A stretch of DNA of 64,000 nucleotides from DASSBG01 sp963800395 (GTDB lineage Bacteria; Pseudomonadota; Gammaproteobacteria; Xanthomonadales; Rhodanobacteraceae): NCBI GenBank assembly GCA_963800395.1, contig CAWDBD010000028.1, forward strand, positions 310,001 to 374,000. The letters run 5' to 3'. The first letter of the stretch is position 1; each line of letters starts with the position of its first letter. Shown here piece by piece: positions 36,004 through 44,314 of the stretch. A program made the translations under genes and the position numbers. The notes below the pieces were generated by a model that was not told the origin of the DNA, ran no database searches, and saw only the letters and a list, made by a program, of their open reading frames with translations.

Positions 36004-37823
36004 TCGTGCGCCTCGCGCGGCTCGAGCATGAACAGGCTGAACAGCGCCGGCAGGCCGATGATCGCGCAACTGGCCAGCCAGACGCCTCGACGTGCCGGCG
36101 ACACACGCGTACCGCGCAGCCACCACCATGCACCGGCGAGAGACAGCAGCAACAGGCACAGCCAGGCCACATACAGCGATCCGGCCTTTGGCATCAGTCT
36201 CAGCGGCATCGGCCAGGTGAAGCCCTTGTCGAGGGTGGCTTCCGGCACCATGGTCAGCACGTCCAGTGGCGGCGACAGCCACCAGTCGGATCGGTGCACG
36301 GCCGGGAAGTCAGGAATGATCTGACGTTCGCCGACGACGCCGGGCCTGCCATCGGCATCGATGAACAGCACCTGCTGCCACGGCTGCGCTGACACATTGA
36401 ACTGATTGAACCCGATCTGGCGCATGCCGTTGTCGTACACGAACGAAACCAGCCAGCCATCCATCAGCTCGGCCACTGTCGCGATGTCCAGATTCTGCGG
36501 CCCCCTTGGCAGGGCAAGCTGCCAGTCGGCCACCAGCGGCTTGATCGTGACCGCCGCCCGCTCGTCCTCGCGCTCCGCCAGCAGCCGCTGGTTGGTCAGC
36601 AGGAGCATGCGGTTGAACTTGCGCTGGGGCATGTCGGTGAACTGCTCGCCGTCACGCAGGGTAAGACGCAATGTCAGCGATTGCGCCTTGGTGTCGAGCC
36701 CGTACAGGGCATGGCGCGTCAGCAGATCGCCGTGGTCGGACAACACCGGTACCGACTTGAATGGCGTGTCGTCACCTACCCCGCCCAGACCGAATAGACC
36801 CTTGCCGACACCGCTTTCCGGATTGCGTCCGTGGAACAGCATGTCGTCGTGGCTGAACGTCCACCTGATATTGCGCTCCTTGTCGTACCAGCCCGACTGC
36901 TGTGGCAGATTGCTCATCTGCTCACGCACCGGAAAGCGCGTCAGATTCGGCCCCATGCGCAGCGGCTCAAGCAGTGGCAATTGCTCGCGCCATGACGCCG
37001 CGCGCGGATCCTCGCTGCCTGCCAGCCCCAGCGCGATTTGCTGGTCCGGTTTGGCGCGCTCGGTGGCGACAAGCCCACCCCTTGGCGGAAATTCGGTATT
37101 CAGCGGATCGACACCGAGCAGAATTCCGCCGGTAACGAACAGGAACCGCCACACCACCACGCACAGAAGGAACAGCCCAATCTGCAGTGGCAGCGCCGTA
37201 GCCAGCAGCGTGCCATGGTCACGGATGGACGCCTCGCGGTTGGCACGAAAGCTTTTCAGCGCGACAAATGTGAGCCACGCCAGCGCAATACCCACCGGCA
37301 GGAACAGCATCACCGTGGAGATCAGGTGCAGCGCCAGCAGCAGCGGCGCAAACAGTACGGCCACCGCAAACCGGCTGCGACTGACGCAGGCATGCGCACC
37401 GGCCATCCAGGCCATCATCGCGAACGCGAACACATGCACCGCCATGAGGTAATGACGCAGGTCCACCACTCGCGTCGTCAACAGATCGGTTCCAAGCAAC
37501 AACAGCAGCAGCGGCACGAAAATAGCCAGCCCAAGCAGGATCAGCGACGACACCGCCATGGCAGCGAAGATGCGCGCGGGCGCCAGCGGCCGGTGGATCA
37601 GCCAGGCCCACTGGCTGGGTTTGCGGTAGCTGCCGATCTGCACGATGGCCAAAACCAGACCGGCCGCCATGTAAATGAACAGCAGCACCAGCGACCCGGT
37701 GAACGGCTGCTGCATCAGGTCGCTGATGCGGTTCAGGAACATCAGCCCCAGGAAGTGGACGATGAAGGCCAGCAATGCCAGCCAGCGGAAACGCCGCAGT
37801 TCGGAAAAGATCAAATCCTTCAT
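36000..37823 (-). CDS. ABC transporter permease with large extracytoplasmic domain
   Basis: A 607-residue membrane protein, the permease partner of the ATPase encoded just upstream (4-bp overlap). It has six helices in the first about 250 residues, then about 290 hydrophilic residues likely in the periplasm (GGLVATERAKPDQQIALG...), and two or three helices at the C-terminus (about 530-600). This layout fits ABC-2-type permeases of YtrA-regulated cassettes. The substrate is unknown; such cassettes are often induced by cell-wall antibiotics. Confidence 0.8.
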   Translation of the reverse strand: MKDLIFSELRRFRWLALLAFIVHFLGLMFLNRISDLMQQPFTGSLVLLFIYMAAGLVLAIVQIGSYRKPSQWAWLIHRPLAPARIFAAMAVSSLILLGLAIFVPLLLLLLGTDLLTTRVVDLRHYLMAVHVFAFAMMAWMAGAHACVSRSRFAVAVLFAPLLLALHLISTVMLFLPVGIALAWLTFVALKSFRANREASIRDHGTLLATALPLQIGLFLLCVVVWRFLFVTGGILLGVDPLNTEFPPRGGLVATERAKPDQQIALGLAGSEDPRAASWREQLPLLEPLRMGPNLTRFPVREQMSNLPQQSGWYDKERNIRWTFSHDDMLFHGRNPESGVGKGLFGLGGVGDDTPFKSVPVLSDHGDLLTRHALYGLDTKAQSLTLRLTLRDGEQFTDMPQRKFNRMLLLTNQRLLAEREDERAAVTIKPLVADWQLALPRGPQNLDIATVAELMDGWLVSFVYDNGMRQIGFNQFNVSAQPWQQVLFIDADGRPGVVGERQIIPDFPAVHRSDWWLSPPLDVLTMVPEATLDKGFTWPMPLRLMPKAGSLYVAWLCLLLLSLAGAWWWLRGTRVSPARRGVWLASCAIIGLPALFSLFMLEPREAHE

Positions 37824-38794
37824 GCGTGCTCTCCTTCGGCCGGCAGCGGCCGGGCATGATTGCGAGTGAGAAAGGCGTTGACCGCGCGGTCGAGATCTAC
37901 CGCGCCTTGCCAGGCGCGGCGCGCGCCCTTGTCCTCCAGTTGCTTGCCAAAACTCTCGTCCTGGTCAAGCACGATGAAATGGAACAAGCCGTCGATACGC
38001 TCCACCTGCAGCACACCGGGCAGGAATTCCGCACCGGAGGCCAGGAAGGGAAATTCCCCAACCCACAGCGTGATTCGATCGCAGAATTCGTCCGGTGCCG
38101 ACATGTGCACCAGCTCGCCACGTTCCATCACGATCAGGTTGTCGGCCAGACGCTCGATCTCCTCCATCTGGTGCGAGCAGTAGATGATCGTGCAGCCGGC
38201 ATCCTCCACGGTGGTCAGTACGGCCTCCAGAAAGGCGCGCTTGGCGACCACGTCCAAGCCCAGGGTGGGTTCGTCCAGGATCAGCAGTTCCGGCGACTGC
38301 GCCATGGCCATGGCCAGGTTCACCCCGGCGCGCTCGCCGCGAGACAGCTCGCGTATGCGCTGATCCGGCGTCACATTGAAGTGATCGACTATGCTGCGAT
38401 AGCGCGCCTCGTTCCACTGCGGATACAAACGACGCTGCATCGACACCACCTCGTGGATTCGCAGCCAGCTCGGCAGGCTGTGCTCCTCGTTGACGAAGCC
38501 GATGCGGGCGCGGTCGTGCTCGGTAAGCGAATCGCAATCACGGTCGAGAATGCGGGCCTGTCCCGAGCTCGCCGACTGAAATCCAAGCAGTATCCGGAAC
38601 AGCGATGTCTTGCCCGCGCCGTTGGCACCGACCAGCGCGTGTATACGACCCTGCGGAATCTGCAAATTCAAATCCTTGAGTGCGACTTTGCGCCCGTAGC
38701 AGAGCACCAGATCCTTCGTCTCGATGACGTACTTCGACGCTTGAGGCGCCGCTGGCACAGGCTGCGGCACGACTTTGATTTCGGGTGTGGACAT
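37820..38794 (-). CDS. ABC transporter ATP-binding protein
   Basis: A 324-residue cytoplasmic ATPase. It has Walker A GANGAGKTS (about 55-63), a signature written LSRGERAG rather than LSGGQ, Walker B LLILDEPTLGLD, and the switch His in IYCSHQMEE. An N-terminal 20-residue Pro-rich extension and a C-terminal about 90-residue domain are additional. It energises the adjacent permease. It starts downstream of the GntR regulator gene with a 34-bp gap. Confidence 0.93.
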   Translation of the reverse strand: MSTPEIKVVPQPVPAAPQASKYVIETKDLVLCYGRKVALKDLNLQIPQGRIHALVGANGAGKTSLFRILLGFQSASSGQARILDRDCDSLTEHDRARIGFVNEEHSLPSWLRIHEVVSMQRRLYPQWNEARYRSIVDHFNVTPDQRIRELSRGERAGVNLAMAMAQSPELLILDEPTLGLDVVAKRAFLEAVLTTVEDAGCTIIYCSHQMEEIERLADNLIVMERGELVHMSAPDEFCDRITLWVGEFPFLASGAEFLPGVLQVERIDGLFHFIVLDQDESFGKQLEDKGARRAWQGAVDLDRAVNAFLTRNHARPLPAEGEHA

Positions 38795-38828
38795 GTTGAT
38801 TACCTGTCAGGTGTTGCGTTTCTGTGGC

Positions 38829-39239
38829 TCAAGCCGAACGCCGGTCCAGCATCGGGGCAAGCTCCACCTCCAACCGCTTGAGAATTTCGCGTGTCGAGTA
38901 GTCGAGGCCGACGACGTCGCCGGCAAAGGCATCGATGGCCAGTTGCAAGCAACGCTCACGCTCGGCTTCGGACAGTCGTTGCCGCGGGGCAGCCACGAAC
39001 AGGCCGAGCCCCTGGCGCGCGTCGAGCCAGCCCTCCGCGGTGAGTTCGGCATAGGTCTTGGCGATGGTGTTCGGGTTCACCGTCAGCTGCCTGGCAAGCC
39101 CGCGCACACTGGGGAGCTGGTCACCAACGCCTATCTCGCCACTGGCAATCAAGCGCCGCACCCCGTCGCCGATCTGCTTGCTGATGGGCCGCGGGTCCGC
39201 TGCGCTGAGCTGCAGCATGAGAGGAACTGTTCGGGACAT
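38829..39239 (-). CDS. GntR-family regulator, YtrA subfamily
   Basis: A 136-residue regulator with an N-terminal winged helix (PISKQIGDGVRRLIASGEIGVGDQLPSVRGLARQL in pieces; recognition region VNPNTIAKTYAELTAEGWL) and only a short C-terminal dimerisation helix pair, the hallmark of YtrA regulators. These usually repress their own ABC operon until an inducer, often an antibiotic, appears. It is the first gene of the operon, with a near-perfect operator 21 bp upstream. Confidence 0.92.
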   Translation of the reverse strand: MSRTVPLMLQLSAADPRPISKQIGDGVRRLIASGEIGVGDQLPSVRGLARQLTVNPNTIAKTYAELTAEGWLDARQGLGLFVAAPRQRLSEAERERCLQLAIDAFAGDVVGLDYSTREILKRLEVELAPMLDRRSA

Positions 39240-39259
39240 GACGGTATTCTCCGTACGTA

Positions 39260-39282
39260 CTGTACTAGTTGTTATAGTACAG
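39260..39282. promoter_or_regulatory. YtrA-type operator of the gntR-ABC-peptidase operon
   Basis: Perfect 8-bp inverted repeat CTGTACTA (39260-39267) and TAGTACAG (39275-39282) with a 7-bp spacer, just upstream of the regulator ATG (39239). Size, spacing and GTAC cores fit YtrA-family operators, so autoregulation of the whole operon is likely. Confidence 0.75.
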
Positions 39283-39538
39283 CCAAGGTAATGACCGGCC
39301 TTGCGTCTGTCAAGCTCGGAAACCCGAGGTGGAGATTCGGATCAGCACCGCCCGACTCGCGCGCCCCGAGGCCGGCGCATCAGACAAGGCCTGAAGGCAC
39401 GTGCCCACGATCCATCCTGACCGTCATCCGCTATTTCCACTGAGGCGAAGGTTTCGCGCACGGGATTCGGTGCGCATTGTCTGGCCAGGTATCAAAGGCA
39501 ACTGGGGCACCGCCCGCTCGCGCTACCGCGTGCCGGGT

Positions 39539-40192
39539 TCAGGCGTCCTCGGGCAGCAGATCCATCAGGTCGTGGCGGATCGCATAGCACACCAGTTCCG
39601 ACTGGTTGGCCAGGCCCATTTTTTGCAGCAAGTGCGTCTTGTGCGTGCTGACCGTCTTGATGCTCAGGCAGAACTCCTCGGCGATGGCAGTCAGGCTCAT
39701 GCCGCGGACAAGCCGAGCGAACACCTCATACTCGCGATCGGACAGCGTGGTGTGCGGCGCAGCCAGGTCCGGCTGCGCGACCTTGCGAGCCAACAGCTCA
39801 GCTACCTTGGGACTGACGTAGATGCCGCCCGACGCCACCTTGCGAACGACTCCGAGCAGCAAGCTTCCGTCAGATTCCTTGGTCAGGTAGCCCGACGCCC
39901 CGGCACGCAGCGCGCGCACGGCGTACTGCTCCTCCTGGTGCATGCTGAACACCAGCACGGGCAGATGCGGGCGCAGCTCCTTGACGCGCTTGATCATTTC
40001 GAGGCCGTTCCGGCCCGGCATCGACAGGTCCAGGATCAGCAGTCCCCAGTCGCGCTCGTGCAGCCGTTCCAGCAGGGTTATTCCATCCCAGGCCTCTCCG
40101 GTGCACTGCAGATCCTGCGTGTCCTCGAAAATCTTCTTCAGACCATTGCGGATCATGCCGTGATCATCAGCTACCAGTATTTGCACCTTCAT
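39539..40192 (-). CDS. NarL/FixJ-type response regulator
   Basis: A 217-residue response regulator. The receiver domain has acidic DD (residues 9-10), phospho-Asp in LLILDLSMPG (about 54), Ser in VLVFSMH and Lys in GYLTKES. The LuxR-type helix-turn-helix at about 145-205 contains LSDREYEVFARLVRGMSLTAIA and KTVSTHKTHLLQKM. The ATG overlaps the kinase stop (ATGA). It is the partner of the kinase encoded upstream and could control the divergent cytochrome cluster. Confidence 0.95.
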   Translation of the reverse strand: MKVQILVADDHGMIRNGLKKIFEDTQDLQCTGEAWDGITLLERLHERDWGLLILDLSMPGRNGLEMIKRVKELRPHLPVLVFSMHQEEQYAVRALRAGASGYLTKESDGSLLLGVVRKVASGGIYVSPKVAELLARKVAQPDLAAPHTTLSDREYEVFARLVRGMSLTAIAEEFCLSIKTVSTHKTHLLQKMGLANQSELVCYAIRHDLMDLLPEDA

Positions 40193-42234
40193 GGTGTTTC
40201 CTCCTCGACCGCGACCGGCACGGACAACGGAACGCGTACCTCGATGATGGTCCCCTGCCCGATCTCGCTGGCAACATTGAACCTGCCTCCCAGGGCGTTG
40301 CTGCGCTCGCGCATTCCGACCAGGCCGATGCCACGGCCACCAAAGTCGTGCGAGAAGCCCCGACCGCTGTCGCGTACCGTCAACACCAGTTCGTCCTGCT
40401 CGCGCAGCAGCCGCACTGCGACCGATTGCGCATCGGCATGGCGCACCACATTGGACAGCGCCTCCTGCACGATGCGAAAAATTGCGGTAGCCAGGGAATC
40501 GTCCTGGATCAGGGACGCGGCGGGCAGATGACACTCATAGCGAATATTGGTGCGTCGGGTAGCTTCCTCCACCTGCCATGCCAATGCATTGCCCAGGTCA
40601 AGCTCCTCCAGTATCCATGGCCGCAATTCGGTCGAGATATGCCGCACCGAGTGGATGGCACGGTCGAGCATGGCATGCATGGAATCGAGCATTGCGGAGG
40701 TCACGTTCCGGCCTTCGCGCATGCGCTCGCCGAACCAGGTAATTTCAAGCTTCAGGCCCGCCAGTTGCTGACCCAGGTCGTCGTGCAGCTCGCGCGAAAT
40801 GCGCTTGCGCTCCTCCTCGCGCACGGACTGCAGCGCTGCTGACAGGCGGCGCAACTCGGAATTGATCTCACGCAGCTCGACATCCTTGCGGCGGCGCTCG
40901 GTAACGTCACGCAATACCGCCGTCAATTCCGGCTTGCCGTTGATGAGAGTCTTGGAAATCGCTGATTCGATTGGAAACTCGACGCCATCGCGACGCAGCC
41001 CGTGGATTTCCATTTGCAGAGCCATTTCGCGTGAAGCCACATCGGCGGCCATGAAAGCCTCGATGTGCTCTGCATGCGCCTTGCGATCTCGCTGCGGCAG
41101 CAATTTGTCCACGGGCATGCCAATGGCCTCGGCAGCCGGGAAGCCGAACATGCGCTCGGCAGACCGGTTGAACATCACTATGGTCTGCGCGGCATCAATC
41201 GAGATGATCGCATCCATCACCGAGTGGATGGTGAGGCGATAGCGGTCATCAGCCTCACGCAGAGCTGAGCTCAGTTTGCCCTCGCGGCGAAGCTCAATCG
41301 CCAGCAAAATCGCCGCGATGGCAATAAAAATGCATGCCAGAAGGGCCCCGAGCGCTATCGGCACGGCGCGCTGGCGCCATGCCGCCAGCGCCAGGCTGTC
41401 GTTTTCCCTGACCCCGATCAGCAAGTTGAAGTCGCGCACCTGAGCCAGCAGCAGTTGGTCACCGGATGCCACCCCCCCGAGGCTGGCGGCCTTGACCGGC
41501 ACCATTCCTGCGCGGGCAAGATTCAATCCGTCCAACTCGGCAGCCGGATGTCCAAGCGCCTGGTCGCGATGAGGCAGACTGGCGATCAGCCTGCCGTCGG
41601 CGTGATACAGACCGATACGGCGTGGAGCGCCCTGAGTCAGATAGGCAAAATAGTCTTCGAAGTATCCCAGGTCCATGGCGGCAACGGCAACGCCATGGAA
41701 TTTGCCGTCCTCGGCAATGAGGCGACGCGCCAGATAGACCGTCCAGTCCGCCTGTGCTCCAAGAGGAGAGGTACTGCTGATGTAGAGACTCGAAGGCGCC
41801 GCCTCGGACAGAGCCTTGAAGTCGCTGCCCGGGACATTCCAGCGTACGCCGAGCACGCCGGGGTCGGAAGCGTTTCGAACCATGCCTGCGGCATCCACGA
41901 TGAACAGTGCGCGTACCTGATGCAAGCCATTGATGCGTGTTCTCAACAGCAACTGCACGGGCATGCTGTCGAGCTTCAGCTGGCTGCCATACGGTGACTG
42001 CATGCGATCCTGCACGCCCTTCAGCGCAAGATCGGCGCTGCGGAATGATTGCTCCGTCTGGGCGCTGAGCATCCGCACCAGACCTGCAGTTTCCCGATGG
42101 GAGCGAAGCAGGCTCTGTCTGCGCAGGTTGATCAGTAGCGACGCCACCAGCATGACGATGGCGACGACGGTGATCAACGCCAGCATGTACACCGCACGGG
42201 TCGGCCGCAGGCGCGCTGGCGCGACGCTCTTCAT
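40189..42234 (-). CDS. membrane sensor histidine kinase (Cache-like, PAS, HisKA_3)
   Basis: A 681-residue NarX/UhpB-class kinase. TM1 (about 16-37) and TM2 (about 297-318) enclose a periplasmic Cache-like sensor of about 260 residues. A PAS domain follows (about 340-455, VMDAIISIDAAQTIVMFN). HisKA_3 carries the phospho-His in RISRELHDDLGQQLAG, and HATPase_c has VQEALSNVVRHA, DSGRGF and GRGIGLVGMRERS. The external sensor suggests detection of a small molecule. Coupled to the response regulator by a 4-bp overlap. Confidence 0.93.
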   Translation of the reverse strand: MKSVAPARLRPTRAVYMLALITVVAIVMLVASLLINLRRQSLLRSHRETAGLVRMLSAQTEQSFRSADLALKGVQDRMQSPYGSQLKLDSMPVQLLLRTRINGLHQVRALFIVDAAGMVRNASDPGVLGVRWNVPGSDFKALSEAAPSSLYISSTSPLGAQADWTVYLARRLIAEDGKFHGVAVAAMDLGYFEDYFAYLTQGAPRRIGLYHADGRLIASLPHRDQALGHPAAELDGLNLARAGMVPVKAASLGGVASGDQLLLAQVRDFNLLIGVRENDSLALAAWRQRAVPIALGALLACIFIAIAAILLAIELRREGKLSSALREADDRYRLTIHSVMDAIISIDAAQTIVMFNRSAERMFGFPAAEAIGMPVDKLLPQRDRKAHAEHIEAFMAADVASREMALQMEIHGLRRDGVEFPIESAISKTLINGKPELTAVLRDVTERRRKDVELREINSELRRLSAALQSVREEERKRISRELHDDLGQQLAGLKLEITWFGERMREGRNVTSAMLDSMHAMLDRAIHSVRHISTELRPWILEELDLGNALAWQVEEATRRTNIRYECHLPAASLIQDDSLATAIFRIVQEALSNVVRHADAQSVAVRLLREQDELVLTVRDSGRGFSHDFGGRGIGLVGMRERSNALGGRFNVASEIGQGTIIEVRVPLSVPVAVEEETP

Positions 42235-42524
42235 GATCTCGTCACACTACCCGGACAGCAATGGGATCAATTCGACACAGATCCCCACGGCACCGGCAGG
42301 CTTGTCCGACCCGGTACCACCAGTACGTTCCGCTCCATATCTCGTGCATGACCCATCTCCTGGCAGCATGCTGTCCTTTGAACGAATCATACGCTCTTTG
42401 CGGCGGGACGCGCCTTGATCCAGGTCATGTGTGCATGCCGACCCGCAGCCGGCGAGCAAAACCGGCCGAAACAGGCCTTCTGTGGGCTACGGCACTGCAG
42501 TGCGATGCCTCTCGCCACCCAGGG

Positions 42525-42540
42525 ATAGGAATATTCCTAT
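42525..42540. promoter_or_regulatory. 16-bp perfect palindrome upstream of the cytochrome cluster
   Basis: ATAGGAATATTCCTAT is perfectly symmetric. It lies in the 437-bp divergent region between the two-component system (start 42234) and the small cytochrome gene (start 42672). The 7-2-7 geometry is that used by NarL-family regulators, so the neighbouring response regulator is a candidate binder. No clear promoter hexamers were identified and no gene was seen in the rest of the region. Confidence 0.5.
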
Positions 42541-42671
42541 GCCAAATTTCATTCGAGGTCTGATGGTGGGGCCCATCCCGGTCGCCCATACTCATCACCG
42601 TACTCTCAGGTCACCTGGCAATTCTCCGAGGTGGCTATTCAGTGGACCCCAAGAACACGGAAGCCGATGCC

Positions 42672-43034
42672 ATGAAGTGCAGCAACCGATTTACCGCAGC
42701 CGCCCTGATCGGCGTCGTGTTGGCCATGGGTGCAGTGGCGACAGCCAATGCCTCCGAACCCGACCAGCATGCCGCCAAGAACCTGGCGCGCGCCAACAAC
42801 TGCTTCAAGTGCCACGCCCTGTCGCGCGACAAGGACGGCCCGGGCTGGAAAAAGGTAGCTGCCAAATACAAGGGCAATGCAGATGCCGAAGCAAAGCTCG
42901 AGCACCATCTGACCTCTGGCGAAATGGTCAAGCTTGCCGATGGCAGCATGGTGCATCACGAAGTCATCAAGACCGATCCGCCAGACGACACGGCCCAGAT
43001 CAAGAACCTCGTGGACTGGATCCTCTCGCTCTAG
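42672..43034 (+). CDS. small class I cytochrome c
   Basis: A 120-residue periplasmic monoheme cytochrome. It has a signal peptide (AAALIGVVLAMGAVATANA), heme site NNCFKCHAL, then KDGPGWKKVAAKYKG and KNLVDWILSL, the usual first and last helices of c551/c552-type proteins. A Met in LADGSMVHH is the likely axial ligand. It probably shuttles electrons between the inner membrane module and the decaheme protein encoded next. The ATG at 42672 has GGAAG 8 bp upstream. Its TAG stop lies within the first four bases of an inverted-repeat element. Confidence 0.9.
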   Translation: MKCSNRFTAAALIGVVLAMGAVATANASEPDQHAAKNLARANNCFKCHALSRDKDGPGWKKVAAKYKGNADAEAKLEHHLTSGEMVKLADGSMVHHEVIKTDPPDDTAQIKNLVDWILSL

Positions 43035-43196
43035 GAGCCTGGGCGGTAGGAACCAAGTGAGCGAGGCAAAGTGGTTTTGAGGCAGATTTTTCGATCAATT
43101 GAGGCGAATAGCCGTAGCTATTTAACGAAAATGAGCGGAAAAGCGGGCCAAAACCACGAGCCGTAGCCGCTTGTGTTTCTACCGCCCGGCTCCTAG
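43031..43196. repeat. 166-bp inverted-repeat element, copy B (overlaps a stop codon)
   Basis: Bounded by CTAGGAGCCTGGGCGGTAG on the left and CTACCGCCCGGCTCCTAG on the right (one extra T in the left arm), a MITE-like structure. It matches copy A at 19082-19248 in the same orientation. Its first CTAG supplies the TAG stop of the cytochrome c gene, and it ends 70 bp before the decaheme gene. Folded, it could act as a processing or attenuation hairpin within the operon. Confidence 0.85.
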
Positions 43197-43266
43197 CACA
43201 TGCACCGCACGACGCACGCAGGACCTCCTGGGTGCGCACCTCGTCAAACAGGAAGGGACAGGTTCC

Positions 43267-44298
43267 ATGCACATATCAAAGCTCCGGATCATGGGCGTCG
43301 TACTGGCTTTCTCCTGCTGGATATTCCCGGCCTGGGCCGGGGGACCACCACTCCAGCTTCCGGACCTGGGTCCTGCAGCAACCGCCCAGTCAACCGCAGA
43401 CCCCGGGTTCGCGGCACAGGCCCTTGCCGAGGATGCCAAATGCACTCGTTGCCACGACGAGAACGAGGCCATGCCGATCCTGTCGATTTACCAGACACCG
43501 CATGGCGTGCGTGGCGACCCGCGAACGCCGACTTGCCAGTCCTGTCACGGATCCAGCGAGGCGCACCTTGCAGGGGACAAGACCGGCAAGGGCATCCCGC
43601 CGCCTGACGTGGTCTTCAACAAGCATGACTATCCGCAATCCTCTGCCGACACGCGTGCCGGCAAGTGCCTGACCTGCCATGACGGCACCCAGCGCACCCA
43701 TTGGGCGGGCAGCGAACACCAGGTCAACGACGTGGCCTGCAACGCTTGCCACAAGGTTCACAGCCCCGTTGACCTGGTACGCGACAAGTTGACACAGGTT
43801 CAGGTCTGCACGACCTGCCACAAGGACCGCAGAGCTGACATCCACAAGATTTCGCACCATCCGATCGGCGAAGGCAAGGTGGTCTGCTCCGACTGCCACA
43901 ACCCGCACGGCTCGACCGCACCCAACCTGCTGAAAGAAGCCACGGTGACCGAAACCTGCACGACGTGCCATGCGGAGAAGCGCGGCCCGTTCCTTTGGGA
44001 GCACCAACCGGTGGTCGAGGACTGCACCAACTGCCACACGCCGCACGGCTCCAATATTTCGCCACTGCTGGTATCCCGGCCGCCGTTCCTGTGTGAGGAA
44101 TGCCACGACGGCCCGCACAACAGCCGCTCACCTTTTGGCCCTGGCGCTGCCGGCCTGCAATCGCCAAGCTCGGGATTCGTGGCCAGCGGAGGCCGTGCGC
44201 CTGATCCAAGTTCCAGCGCTTCCGGACGAGCCTGCCTGAGCTGCCATTCAATGGTTCACGGCAGCAACAGCCCGGCCGGCTCCTTCTTGCACCGTTAA
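43267..44298 (+). CDS. decaheme c-type cytochrome, MtrA/PioA/DmsE family
   Basis: A 343-residue periplasmic cytochrome with a signal peptide (1-24) and ten CXXCH motifs between about residues 59 and 327: CTRCH, CQSCH, CLTCH, CNACH, CTTCH, CSDCH, CTTCH, CTNCH, CEECH and CLSCH. Repeats such as C-S-D-C-H-N-P-H-G and C-T-N-C-H-T-P-H-G are typical of MtrA/DmsE proteins (MtrA about 333 residues). MtrA-type proteins sit inside an MtrB barrel and carry electrons across the outer membrane. The barrel gene follows by 16 bp. The Ser/Pro-rich stretch before the last heme is unusual. Confidence 0.95.
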   Translation: MHISKLRIMGVVLAFSCWIFPAWAGGPPLQLPDLGPAATAQSTADPGFAAQALAEDAKCTRCHDENEAMPILSIYQTPHGVRGDPRTPTCQSCHGSSEAHLAGDKTGKGIPPPDVVFNKHDYPQSSADTRAGKCLTCHDGTQRTHWAGSEHQVNDVACNACHKVHSPVDLVRDKLTQVQVCTTCHKDRRADIHKISHHPIGEGKVVCSDCHNPHGSTAPNLLKEATVTETCTTCHAEKRGPFLWEHQPVVEDCTNCHTPHGSNISPLLVSRPPFLCEECHDGPHNSRSPFGPGAAGLQSPSSGFVASGGRAPDPSSSASGRACLSCHSMVHGSNSPAGSFLHR

Positions 44299-44314
44299 AC
44301 ATCGGGGACTTGAA

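Noticed and set aside
34114..36324. 736-codon plus-strand frame opposite the S9 peptidase
   Set aside because: His/Arg/Gln-rich shadow with no recognisable domain; the peptidase has a full catalytic triad on the other strand.
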